Program-made: the position numbers and the translations under genes
Source: Nocardia rosealba
GTDB taxonomy: Bacteria > Actinomycetota > Actinomycetes > Mycobacteriales > Mycobacteriaceae
Length of the DNA stretch: 64,000 nucleotides
Direction: 5' to 3'
Assembly: GCF_020216065.1 (NCBI RefSeq)
Contig: NZ_JAIWNA010000001.1
Span: 434,001 to 498,000 of the forward strand
Notes under the pieces: model-generated
What the model saw: only the letters and a program-made list of their open reading frames with translations
Told to the model about the DNA's origin: nothing
Databases searched by the model: none
Part shown: positions 16,582 to 27,200 of the stretch, one piece after another
How the letters are laid out: each line of letters opens with the position of its first letter
Position numbering within the stretch: position 1 is the stretch's first letter

Positions 16582-18805
16582 GCGGTGGTTCCTTCACGCT
16601 CGGTGTCGACGGCGGCCTTGTTCGCGTCGGCGAGGTCGGCGGCTGGTCGGCCAGGGTTTGTGCCCGCGTCGGCGACATCGGTCGCTGGTCGGCCGGTCGT
16701 CGCGCTGTCTTCGGTTTCGGCGGGATGGGCGACGACGCGCACCAGCACTTGGTCCAGCTTGACCTGGGTACCAGGTGAGGCCAGCACCTCCACCGTGCCC
16801 GCTACCGGCGCGGTGAGGGTGTGCTCCATCTTCATGGCTTCGATCACGATCACCGGATCGCCGACAGCGACCGTCGCACCGTTCGCGACCGGCGCCGCGA
16901 TTACGGAACCCGGCATGGGGCTGCGGATTTCGGCGTCGCCGACGTGGGCGGCATCCCCACGAACGCTCGCCTCCGCCACCTCGCGCAGCACACAGACGCG
17001 CCCGTTGCCGCTCACCCACAGCTGGTCGTCGGATTCGGCGACTCGCACCGTGCGTCGCAGACCGTTCACGGTGAGTGCGAGTCGGTCGTCGAGCAAGGCG
17101 GCTGTCAGGGAGCAGGTGCCCGCATCGGTGGCCGGGTGCATTCCACCGACCGAATCGCCGGGGCGCTGCGGTGTAGCCGGGCGCTGCGGGCTGCCCGGGT
17201 CCTGTGCGTCGTTCGCCAGCCACACACTGGCGGAATCCGGTGTGCCCGCGATGAACACGTGGCGTACCTGATCGCCCGAAGCGAGCCGGATCGCGGTCGG
17301 CGCGGGCGTTCCGAGTCGCCAGCCCGACGGAATCGACCACAGGTCGGCATCGGGCTTCGGCCAGCGTCGCAGCCAGTGATACGTGGCGGCGGCGATGAAT
17401 TCGTCATCGGTGGGCTCTGCGGGCGCGAACTCGGTGACGCGGCGGTCGAGCAGTGCGGTGTCGAGGCGACCCGCCTGCACATCGTCGTCGGCCAGCAGGA
17501 AGCGCAGGAACTCGATATTGCTCGTGACACCGAGCAGCACCGTCTGTTCCAGCGCCCGGTCGAGCGCGGCGAGCGCATCGGCACGAGTGTTGCCGCGGGC
17601 GATCACCTTCGACAGCATCGGGTCGTAATCGCTGCCGACCACGGTTCCCACGGACAGCCCCGAATCCACCCGGATGCCTTCGCCTTCCGGCTCGGTCAGG
17701 GCCAGCACCGTGCCACCGGTCGGCAGGAAGCCGCGGCCCGGGTCCTCGGCGTACACACGGGCCTCGATCGCGTGCCCGACCAGGTGGATCTCGTCCTGGG
17801 TGCGCGCCAGCTTCTGCCCGGCGGCCACCCGGACCTGGCATTCCACCAGGTCGATGCCGGTGACCATCTCGGTCACCGGGTGTTCCACCTGCAGCCGCGT
17901 GTTCATCTCCATGAAGAAGAATTCGTCGGGGCGGTCGGCGGAGACGATGAACTCCACGGTGCCCGCGCCCACGTAGTCGACGCTGCGCGCGGTATTGCAG
18001 GCCGCGGTGCCGATCCGCGCCCGGGTAGCGGCGTCGAGCAGCGGTGACGGTGCTTCCTCGATGACCTTCTGATGCCTGCGCTGCAAACTGCATTCGCGCT
18101 CACCCAGGTGCACCACATTGCCGAAAGCGTCTGCCAGCACCTGTACTTCGATGTGCCGTGGCCGGGTGACGAAACGTTCCAGGAACAGGGTGTCGTCGCC
18201 GAAGGCGGCACCGGCTTCGCGGCGGGCGCTCACCAGCGCGGCGGGCAGGTCCTCGGCCCGCTCGACCAGGCGCATGCCCTTGCCGCCACCACCGGCCGAC
18301 GGTTTCACCAGCACGGGGTAGCCGATATCGGTTGCGGCTGCGATCAATTGGTCGTCGGTGAGGCCGGGTTCGGCGATGCCGGGGACCACCGGAACGCCGA
18401 ACGCCGTCACCGTCTTCTTCGCGGTGATCTTGTCGCCCATCACCTCGATGGCCTTGGCAGGCGGTCCGAGGAAGACGATGCCCGCGTCGGCCAACGCGGC
18501 GGCGAACGCCGAATTCTCCGACAGGAAGCCGTAACCCGGGTGCACCGCCTGCGCGCCGGACCGCACTGCGGCGTCGACGACCTTCTCGATCGACAAGTAG
18601 CTCTCGCGCGCGGGCGCCGGCCCCAGTCGCACCGCGACATCGGCCTCGCGCACATGGCGCGCGTTCTTGTCGGCGTCGCTGTACACCGCGACGGAACGAA
18701 TGCCCATGGCACGCAACGTCTTGATGACGCGCACCGCGATCTCACCGCGATTGGCGACCAGGACGGTGTCGAATTCGACGGGTTGGGATTTGTTCAGCAT
18801 GTCGC

Positions 18806-18809
<4 letters not shown>
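16578..18809 (-). CDS. accA1: Biotin-dependent acyl-CoA carboxylase alpha subunit (3-methylcrotonyl-CoA carboxylase type)
   Basis: Biotin carboxylase plus biotin carrier protein in one 743-residue chain. N-terminal [13 protein letters not shown], the ATP-grasp loop [24 protein letters not shown] and, near residue 700, the biotinylation site EAMKMEHT. With AccD1 it would carboxylate 3-methylcrotonyl-CoA, as shown for the M. tuberculosis AccA1-AccD1 pair. The carrier is followed by an unusual tail of about 45 residues with an internal repeat, [14 protein letters not shown] then [13 protein letters not shown], and a Pro/Gln/Arg-rich linker precedes the carrier. I chose the GTG at 18809 because it overlaps the accD1 stop as GTGA, matching the 4-base overlaps in the rest of the operon; the ATG at 18800 is the alternative. 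Confidence 0.93.
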
Positions 18810-20413
<1,604 letters not shown>

Positions 20414-20457
20414 CGGGCCATCCTGCCATCCGGTTAATCGCCAATAACTGAAATTCA

Positions 20458-20475
20458 GGTTAATGTTGATTAACC
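20458..20475. promoter_or_regulatory. Perfect inverted repeat, candidate TetR operator
   Basis: GGTTAAT-GTTG-ATTAACC: two 7-base arms that are exact reverse complements with a 4-base centre, in the 90-base gap between accD1 and the divergent TetR gene. A further half-site GGTTAAT occurs at 20432-20438 in the same orientation as the left arm. It is the most AT-rich spot nearby. Autoregulation plus repression of the leucine operon by the adjacent TetR is the simplest reading. Confidence 0.6.
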
Positions 20476-20503
20476 AAGTTGTCCAGAGGTGGAAGGAGCG
20501 CCG

Positions 20504-21124
20504 GTGGCCGAACCCGTCCAGGCGACCCGGCGCGAGCAGCTCAAGGCCCAGCGCCGGGAGCAGTTGCTCACGGCAGGCGCCCGGTTGATCGCCGACCGGG
20601 GTTTCCTCGGCGTGCGCCTCGACGACCTGGGCGCCGCCGTCGGCATCAGCGGACCCGCCGTCTACCGGCACTTCGCGAACAAAGAGGCCCTGCTGGTCGA
20701 ACTGCTCGTCGGCATCAGTGAGCATTTGCTGGCCGGCGGCCGCGCCGTGGTCGCCGAATCGTCGACGGCCGCCGAAGCCCTCGCCGGCCTGGTCGACTTC
20801 CACCTCGACTTCGCCTTCGGCAACCCCGAACTCATCCGCATCCAGGACCGCGACCTCGACAAGGTCCCCACCCCCGAACGCCGAGTCCTGCGCCGCACCC
20901 AGCGCCAATACGTCGAAGTCTGGGTGGCGGTCCTGCGCGAACTGACCCCCGGCCTCGCGGAGGAGACCGCTCGCATCCAAGCCCACGCCGCCTTCGGCCT
21001 CATCAACTCCACGCCGCACAGTGCGTCGGCTGCGAGTGCTTCCCGAGCCAGACCGGTGCTGCGGCAGATGGCCTTGGCCGCACTGACGGCCGGCTACGAC
21101 AGCCGACTGGACCAGCGTCGCTGA
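20504..21124 (+). CDS. TetR family transcriptional regulator, divergent from the leucine operon
   Basis: 206 residues, normal TetR length. The DNA-binding helix-turn-helix is at about 16-65 ([25 protein letters not shown]), followed by an all-helical ligand domain with an acidic segment. I chose GTG 20504 because GGAAGGAG (20491-20498) lies 5 bases upstream; the in-frame GTG at 20489 sits before that site. Its position, divergent from accD1, matches Rv2506 of M. tuberculosis, which lies beside the same catabolic cluster, so it is probably the local repressor acting on the inverted repeat at 20458-20475, with an acyl-CoA of the pathway as a possible inducer. Confidence 0.92.
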   Translation: MAEPVQATRREQLKAQRREQLLTAGARLIADRGFLGVRLDDLGAAVGISGPAVYRHFANKEALLVELLVGISEHLLAGGRAVVAESSTAAEALAGLVDFHLDFAFGNPELIRIQDRDLDKVPTPERRVLRRTQRQYVEVWVAVLRELTPGLAEETARIQAHAAFGLINSTPHSASAASASRARPVLRQMALAALTAGYDSRLDQRR

Positions 21125-21487
21125 CTACTCCGCGATGCGGGTCCACAGCCAACTCGGGCCGACGGCCTCGGCGCCATGTGCCGCGACCCTTGCGCGCAGC
21201 TCCCGGTCGGCGGTGACGACGATGATCGTGTCGTAGTCCGCAGTGGCGACTACGTCGACGATCGCGTCGTCGCCCGATCCTTCGGCGAGAACAACCTTCA
21301 GCGGGGCGGATGCCGCGTCCGCGCCTGCTTTCGCGGCGCCTTCGAGTACCACGATCACATCGGTGGTCTCGGCCGGCGCGGCGAGTTCGGCAAGTAATCG
21401 CCGGGCGGCGCCGGCGCGGTCCTTCCACCACCCGTCGGGGCGCGAACCGATGACGTTGGCCGCATCGACGACGATCAGCTGGTCCAT
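21125..21487 (-). CDS. NYN/PIN-like domain protein (putative nuclease)
   Basis: Small 120-residue protein with a PIN-like Rossmann fold pattern: VVDAANVIGSRPDGWWKDR at the start, IVVLEG in the middle, SGDDAIVDVV and VVTADRELRARV, giving the acidic residues (Asp8, the GDD pair, Asp of TADREL) expected for the metal site of NYN/PIN ribonucleases. Substrate unknown. The ATG at 21487 was chosen because the protein then begins directly with the first strand. Its stop codon abuts that of the convergent TetR gene with no gap (21124/21125), so the two transcripts must overlap. Confidence 0.8.
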   Translation of the reverse strand: MDQLIVVDAANVIGSRPDGWWKDRAGAARRLLAELAAPAETTDVIVVLEGAAKAGADAASAPLKVVLAEGSGDDAIVDVVATADYDTIIVVTADRELRARVAAHGAEAVGPSWLWTRIAE

Positions 21488-21558
21488 CAGCCCAGTCTGC
21501 CCCTCCCTCGAGGAGCGACAGGCCTCGCGGGTTCCTGGGTGGGGGCGGGGGAGGGGCC

Positions 21559-21564
21559 TACGCT
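21559..21564 (+). promoter_or_regulatory. Candidate -10 hexamer, leaderless start of the PPOX gene
   Basis: TACGCT fits TANNNT and ends 7 bases before the ATG at 21572. No ribosome site is seen, so a leaderless message starting at or next to the ATG is likely. The same hexamer lies before cobM. Confidence 0.4.
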
Positions 21565-21571
21565 GGGGTGC

Positions 21572-21997
21572 ATGACTTCCCTGACGGATCCTCAGGTGCG
21601 AGAGTTCCTTTCCCACGGCACGCGGACGGGCAAGGTGGCGTTCACGGCGAAGGACGGGCGGCCGTTGGTGACGCCGATCTGGTTCATCGTGGAAGGCGAT
21701 GAGCTGGTGTTCAATACGGGGAAGGAGACCGCGAAGGGGCGGGCGTTCGCGCGGGATCCCCGGGTTGCGGTGTGTGTGGATCTGGAAGAACCGCCCTATG
21801 GGCTGGTGGAGGTGCAGGGGACGGTCGAGTTGTCGGAGGATCCGGCGGAGCTGGTGCGGACCGCGACCGCCATCGCCGCCCGGTACATGGGTGCGGACCG
21901 GGCCGAGGAATTCGGCAAGCGCAACGGGGTGCCGGGGGAACTGGTGGTGCGGGTGCGGCCGACGAAGGTCATCGCGCATTTTGACATGACCGGGTAG
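21572..21997 (+). CDS. PPOX class F420-dependent oxidoreductase
   Basis: 141-residue split beta-barrel flavin/F420-binding protein of the pyridoxamine 5'-phosphate oxidase-like superfamily (Rv1155-type). Typical features: TGKVAFTAKDGRPLVTPIWFI near the N-terminus, the LVFNTGKETAKGRAFARDPRVAVCVD block that contacts the cofactor phosphate, EVQGTVEL, and a C-terminal RPTKVIAHFDM strand. Actinobacterial members of this type commonly use the deazaflavin F420; whether this one uses F420, FMN or haem cannot be told from the sequence. The natural substrate is unknown. It is divergent from the NYN gene and its stop is only one base from that of the convergent DUF3105 gene. Confidence 0.88.
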   Translation: MTSLTDPQVREFLSHGTRTGKVAFTAKDGRPLVTPIWFIVEGDELVFNTGKETAKGRAFARDPRVAVCVDLEEPPYGLVEVQGTVELSEDPAELVRTATAIAARYMGADRAEEFGKRNGVPGELVVRVRPTKVIAHFDMTG

Positions 21998-21998
21998 G

Positions 21999-22706
21999 TC
22001 AGCGGGGCGTAGGCACGGGCGGTAGTTCAGGTACTTCGGTCGGGAAGGCGGGCTCGCTGTCCATCGGTGCGGCGTCCGGGCCGGGAGTCGACGGGTCGTA
22101 GGGCGCGGGATCGCGGTCGAAGATCGGATTGCTGCAGGACGCACCGGGTTCCGGTGTGGTGTAAGGGTTGTTGCGCAGGGCCATGATGAACTGGTCGACG
22201 CGCGGGTCGGTCGCGCTGTCGAGGACGAGTTGGTGCCCCCACGACTGCAGCGAAATCGGATCGGCCATGTTCGGGATGGGCGACATGAAGGTGTATGTCC
22301 TGCCCTGCACCTTGTTGCGCAGCGTCGCCTGGTCGTCGGCGCTCACCCGCGCGGGGTCGTAGGCGATCCACACCGCGCCGTGCTCCATCGAGTGCACGGC
22401 GTTCTCGGTCCGGATGCCCTCGGGATAGACCACACCGTCGCAGGCCGCCCAGACCGCATCGTGCGTACCGCCCATCGGCGGAATCGACGTGTACGCCACC
22501 CGCTGCGTGCTCGGCACATGATTGCCGAGCGGATATTCGGCGGTGACGACGCCGGGGATCTCCTTCGCCGGGTCCTGGTTGTCCTCGGAGGGCGCGAAGC
22601 TGTCCATGGCCGTCATCGGATGACCGGCCTTGGTCTCGTTGCACCCCGTCAGCGCGGCAGCCGCGACCACCATCAGACTCACACCCAACCCGACCCGAAC
22701 CCGCAT
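21999..22706 (-). CDS. DUF3105 family putative lipoprotein
   Basis: 235 residues. The N-terminus is a lipoprotein signal: basic MRVRVG, a hydrophobic run and the lipobox LTGC with the acylated Cys at 22, so the protein should be anchored on the outer face of the membrane. The body carries the DUF3105 pattern: PPMGGTHDAVWAACDGVVY, then NAVHSMEHGAVWIAYDP with several His and a Cys that could bind a metal, followed by VDQFIMALRNNPYTTPEPGASC. The C-terminus is a Pro-rich tail. Function of the family is unknown. The ATG at 22706 has an AAGGAG ribosome site 8 bases upstream. Confidence 0.88.
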   Translation of the reverse strand: MRVRVGLGVSLMVVAAAALTGCNETKAGHPMTAMDSFAPSEDNQDPAKEIPGVVTAEYPLGNHVPSTQRVAYTSIPPMGGTHDAVWAACDGVVYPEGIRTENAVHSMEHGAVWIAYDPARVSADDQATLRNKVQGRTYTFMSPIPNMADPISLQSWGHQLVLDSATDPRVDQFIMALRNNPYTTPEPGASCSNPIFDRDPAPYDPSTPGPDAAPMDSEPAFPTEVPELPPVPTPR

Positions 22707-22748
22707 GGCGGCCGCTCCTTCTCGTCTTGGCGGCACACGCCGTCCGCG

Positions 22749-22764
22749 ACCGAACTTACTGCCG
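22749..22764 (-). promoter_or_regulatory. Promoter-like element shared with the TerD gene (copy 1)
   Basis: ACCGAACTTACTGCCG on the + strand; read on the - strand it contains TAAGTT, a TANNNT -10, about 46 bases upstream of the DUF3105 ATG. The same 16-mer with one change occurs at 24102-24117 upstream of the TerD gene. Confidence 0.45.
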
Positions 22765-22782
22765 GAACCCGCCGATCGCATC

Positions 22783-22803
22783 GGTCGGCCGCCGAGGCCG
22801 ACC
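22783..22803. terminator. Perfect hairpin downstream of the TerD gene
   Basis: GGTCGGCC (22783-22790) and GGCCGACC (22796-22803) are exact reverse complements around a 5-base loop. It lies about 70 bases past the TerD stop on the - strand and upstream of the DUF3105 start, a suitable place for a transcription terminator; no U-tract follows. Confidence 0.45.
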
Positions 22804-22874
22804 CTACTGTCGAAACGGCGACCATACGGTCCACGCGGCCGATTCGGCCTCGTGGGAGGGGGTCTCCGGGCCGA

Positions 22875-24050
22875 CTATCGACTCGACAGCACGAACTGTT
22901 TGCCCGGGTCGACCATCTTGCGCACGGTCGCGCCTTTCGAATACTCCCCGAGCGCAGTCATATTCCAGCCGTGTGCGGCGCGGGTGAGCATGGCGAGGAA
23001 GACGCCCGTGGTCGATTCGCCCTTGGACAGTTCGAAGCGGACCAGTTCGGCGCCGGTGTGGTCGTCGAGGAGACGGCAGTGTGCGCGACCCACCTGATCG
23101 AACTTGTGGCCGGCGAAGGAGTTCACGGTGAAGACCAGGGCGTAGACCTCCGGGGGGAGGGCCGTCAGGTCGACGGTGATGACCTCGTCGTCGCCGTCAC
23201 CGTGGCCGGTCAGGTTGTCGCCGGAGTGTTTGACGGCGCCGTCGAATGCCTCGCGTCGTAGGAACCAGACATTGGTGAGTTTCTTGGCGCGGTCGTCGTA
23301 GGCGATGACGGAGGCGTCGAGGTCGATCCTGGTGCCGTGCGTGGCGGGGTCCCAGCCCAAGCCCATTCGCACCCGGGCGAGTGGGGGCGCACCGGCCTTG
23401 GTGAGTGACACCGTTTCGCTCTTGCGCAGGGACACATGCCCTTTCGACAAGTCGACCGTCGGGTGTCCGAACCGCGGCGGTTCGGCGGGGGTCGTCGGCG
23501 CCGATCGAACCTCGGCCGGAGCGGCTTCGGCGGGTGACGGCGGTTGTACCTCGGCCGGCTCGTCGTCGACGGTGATGCCGAAATCGGTCGCGATACCGGC
23601 CAGCCCCTGCGCGTACCCCTGACCGACCGCGCGGACCTTCCACCCGTCCCCGCGCCGGTACAGCTCGCACGCGATCAACGCGGTCTCCGGCCCGAGCCCG
23701 GTGGGTGTGAACGCGGCGAGCAGGGCGCCGGTCGATTCGTCGGTCACCGTGATCCTGGGCGGTCCGGCCCGGCCCCAATCGGCGGGTCCGGTGCCGTCGA
23801 GGCTGGCGGTGAACGCGATCCGGTCGATATCGTCGGGCACCGCGCCGAACGACACACGGACGGCCTCGGCCGAGACGACCTCGACGCCCGGGGCGACCGG
23901 TTGGTTGTAGAAGACGAAATCGCTGTCGGAGCGCACCTTTCCGGCGACGGTCAGCAACAGCGCGGCGAGGTCGGCTCCCGCGACGGCGGACACCGTGACC
24001 CGCACCTCGCTCGACGGCACCGGTGCGTTCGCGCCCTTGGACAACTCCAT
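22875..24050 (-). CDS. TerD family protein with two TerD domains
   Basis: 391 residues made of two TerD domains (about 1-165 and 200-390) joined by a Pro/Ala/Glu linker (about 170-198). The first begins [12 protein letters not shown] and contains [11 protein letters not shown]; the second begins [20 protein letters not shown] and contains the [22 protein letters not shown] block that in TerD proteins supplies Ca-binding acidic residues, plus [15 protein letters not shown]. The first copy has lost part of that acidic block. TerD proteins belong to stress-response systems first linked to tellurite resistance, but no terC, terB or terZ neighbours are seen, so the role is open. A GAGG ribosome site precedes the ATG at 24050. 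Confidence 0.9.
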   Translation of the reverse strand: MELSKGANAPVPSSEVRVTVSAVAGADLAALLLTVAGKVRSDSDFVFYNQPVAPGVEVVSAEAVRVSFGAVPDDIDRIAFTASLDGTGPADWGRAGPPRITVTDESTGALLAAFTPTGLGPETALIACELYRRGDGWKVRAVGQGYAQGLAGIATDFGITVDDEPAEVQPPSPAEAAPAEVRSAPTTPAEPPRFGHPTVDLSKGHVSLRKSETVSLTKAGAPPLARVRMGLGWDPATHGTRIDLDASVIAYDDRAKKLTNVWFLRREAFDGAVKHSGDNLTGHGDGDDEVITVDLTALPPEVYALVFTVNSFAGHKFDQVGRAHCRLLDDHTGAELVRFELSKGESTTGVFLAMLTRAAHGWNMTALGEYSKGATVRKMVDPGKQFVLSSR

Positions 24051-24101
24051 GGTCTACCTCAACTCATCGGGGAGCCCGTCGTCGCAACGGTCTTCGTCGC
24101 C

Positions 24102-24117
24102 ACCGAACCTACTGCCG
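24102..24117 (-). promoter_or_regulatory. Promoter-like element shared with the DUF3105 gene (copy 2)
   Basis: ACCGAACCTACTGCCG on the + strand; the - strand reads TAGGTT, a TANNNT -10, about 55 bases before the TerD ATG. It matches 22749-22764 at 15 of 16 positions. Confidence 0.45.
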
Positions 24118-24244
24118 TGCCCGGCGGGCATCCAGCCGAGCGAGCGCAAGGGAACCCGGATTCCGGTTTACGCCAGACCCCTCGGCAACCCGATGACCAG
24201 CAGAAGTACGCGCGTCGCTGGCAGGCCGAGGCGACAACCAGGGC

Positions 24245-24250
24245 TACCGT
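24245..24250 (+). promoter_or_regulatory. Candidate -10 hexamer for the glycine-rich protein gene
   Basis: TACCGT fits TANNNT and would give a 5' leader of about 40 bases before the ATG at 24297. No clear -35 is present. Confidence 0.25.
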
Positions 24251-24296
24251 TTCGACAAGTTTCGCAAGCAACGAGGCCGGCGAACGGAGTTCTGGC

Positions 24297-27200
24297 ATGG
24301 CCGGACGGACTGTGGCCCAGGCGTGGGTCGCCGCGCTTCTCGGCGTGGTGCTCGTGCTCGGCACCGCGACGCACGCGTCGGCCCAGCCGCCGGGCCCGTC
24401 CGCCCAGCGCACGTCCGACCATTTCGAGGACCCGGAATCCGGCCTCTCGATCGACGTGTTCTATTGCAGCGACCGAACCCAGACCTACCGGGTCCCAGCG
24501 GGCACGACGAGCCTCTACATCGAGGCCGTCGGTGGACAAGGCCAGACACCGAACCCGAACTTCACCGGCATCGGCGGGCTCGGCGGACAGGTCAGCGGCG
24601 GGCTGCGGGTGAGTCCGCAGCAGGAGTTCCAGGTGCAGGTCGGGTGCGCGGGTGGGGAGAACGGCGGCTTCTCGCCGTACGCCTCCGGCGGTGCCCGGGG
24701 TGAAGCGGTCGATCAGCTCACGAATTTCGGCACGGTCTACTCGAGCGGCTGGGACGGCGGCGGTGGTGGCGGTGCGTCGGCGGTGCTCGGGCCCGACAAC
24801 GAGCCCGTGCTGGTCGCGGGCGGCGGAGGCGGCGCGGGTGGCAACGCCCCGGACTGCTATTCGGTGTCACCCGTGCAGGATTCGACGTTCTTCTACTGCG
24901 GTGGCGGCTCGCGTCGCGACGGCGGTGACGGTGGTGACGGCAGCGCGGCGGTCGGCTGGCAGGAAGGGCCGCCGTGGACCGGCGGTGCGGGGGAGAACAA
25001 TCCGGCAGGCACCACGCCGAGCGGTCTGACCTGTGGCGGCACCCGCGCGGGCGGTGCGGGCCACACATTCGACAAGACCGGCGGCGGCGGGGGCGGGGGC
25101 GGCGGTGGTGGTGGCTACCTGGGCGGTGCCGGGCAGGGTGGTGGCTGCGGCGGAGCGGCCGCGCCGGAGACACCGATCACGCACGGTCCGCACGCCGCGC
25201 CGGGCGCCGGTGGCGCGGGCGGTGGCGGCGGGACTTCGTATGCGTCGCCGGGCCTTTCGAAGGCGAGCGTGACCACCGCGTCGGTCTCCGGTGACGGCTA
25301 CGTCCTGTTCCTCACCTCGGCCGACGGTGTCCGCACGACGACCTTCGGTGTGCACGGCGAATCCGCGCGGTACTTCTGCGTCGGCGACGGCGTCGACGAG
25401 ATCTTCGCCGATGTGCTCGGCGGGTCCGGCGCGGGCGGCGGGCACGACTTCGGCGATGTGGGCACCGGTGGCGCGGGCAGCGGTGTGCAGGCGGTGATCG
25501 CCGTGCAGGAACGGAAACAGCTGAAGATCGATGTCGGGCATTACGGCGGGCCCGGCGGCGGCTGGGGATACGGCACCGGCGGTGCGCGTGGCACCGCCGA
25601 TTCCGGTGCGTCCTACAGCGGTGCGGGCGGTGGTGGCGCGTCGGCGGTGAGCCAGAACGCCGCCGACTGCGGCACGCGACCGTCTTCCGAGAACCGGCCG
25701 ATCATCGTCGCCGGGGGCGGTGGCGGCGGCGGTGGCAACGGCTTCAGCGCCGACGGTGGTGACGGTGGTGACGGCGGTCCACAGCCCGGTGACGGCACCA
25801 GTGGCGGCTTCGGTGGTGGCTTCGGCGGTGAGGGCGGCAGCGAGCGTGGTGTGCACGGCGGCACCGCCACCGGCAGTTCCACCGGCGGCGGTGGCGGGGG
25901 CGGTGGCGGCGGTAGTCACGGCGGCGGCAAGGGCCACGGCGCGCAGGACGGCAACGACGGCGGCGGTGGCGGTGGTGGCGGCGGCGAGTCGACCGTCGAC
26001 AGCGTCGCGAACCAGCCGCCGCACTTCTACAACGGGCCCGACGGCAGCCACGCGAATCGGGACCGGCTCAACGACGGCAAGGTCCAGCTGATCGTCCCGA
26101 TCCCGTCGAAACGCAGCCGGGTGGAACTGATCTCGGGCAACAGCCAGAGCGCCTACTCGGGACAGCCCTTCGCCGAGCCGCTGCGGGTGCGCTTCGTCGA
26201 CGCGATCCACGGACCGCAGGCGGGCAAATCGATCACCTTCGCCATGCCCGCCGGTCAGCCGCCCGCCGCCGTATTCGACAACGGCCGCGACACGATCCGG
26301 GCGACCACCGACGCCGACGGCTACGCCCAGGTGGATCTGACCGCACTGGCCGCGACCCGGCAGGGGGAACTGCCTGGCGGATTCCTGGTCACCGCGTCCG
26401 CCACCGACGACCCGGCCCACCTGATCGGCGGTGCGGTGTTCCGGCTGCACGACGACCAGGTGCCGACCGAGATCGAGGTGACGACGACTGCGCCGAACCA
26501 CATCGCCCAGGTCGGTGAACCGGTCGGCTTCAGCGCGAAGGTGAGCCAGAAGCCGGGAACCACACCGGCGTTCGGGACCCCCGCCGGGCACGTGCGCTTC
26601 GAGATCGACGGTGTCGCGACGCCGGGACCCATCGAGCTGGTCGACGGGGTGGCGACCCTGCCGCCGATCGACGGCCTGCGGCCCGGCACCCACCACGTGC
26701 TCGCGACCTATCTGGCAGACGACCCGACGAGGGTGTTCGCACCGGTCTTCGGCAGTGTCGGCGTGCTGGTGCAGACGGTGAAGGTGCCCACCGAGGTCCA
26801 TCTGACCCTCCCGCCACCGCCGGTGCTCGCCGGTGCGGTCGTCGGCGCCACCGTCACCGTGCCGATGCCGAAGCCGGATGCGCCGAAACCCACCGGCGCG
26901 ATTCAGTTCTCGCAGAACGGCTCCGCGCTGGGTGATCCGGTGACTCTCGGCCCGGAGGGCACGGCGAGTTCGCCGCCGTTGCGGGCGGGCGCGGGCACGA
27001 TCGAGGCGCACTATTCCGGCGACGAGGTGTACGAACAGTCGACCGGCCGGGCCGAACTGACCGTTTACACCGCCACCTCGACGACGAAGGTGAGCGCCAG
27101 CCACAACCCGGTCACCTACTTCGAACAACTCGACCTCACCGCGACGGTCGCCCGTGACCCCGCAGGCGAGATCGACACCGGCACCGTCCAGTTCTCCGCT

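Noticed and set aside
21488..22144. Longer version of the NYN protein reaching 22144
   Set aside because: It would cover the PPOX gene on the other strand; the family start at 21487 begins directly with the first strand of the fold.
23544..24296. Extension of the glycine-rich protein upstream of 24297
   Set aside because: It would be antisense to the TerD gene; a clear signal peptide and ribosome site mark the ATG at 24297.
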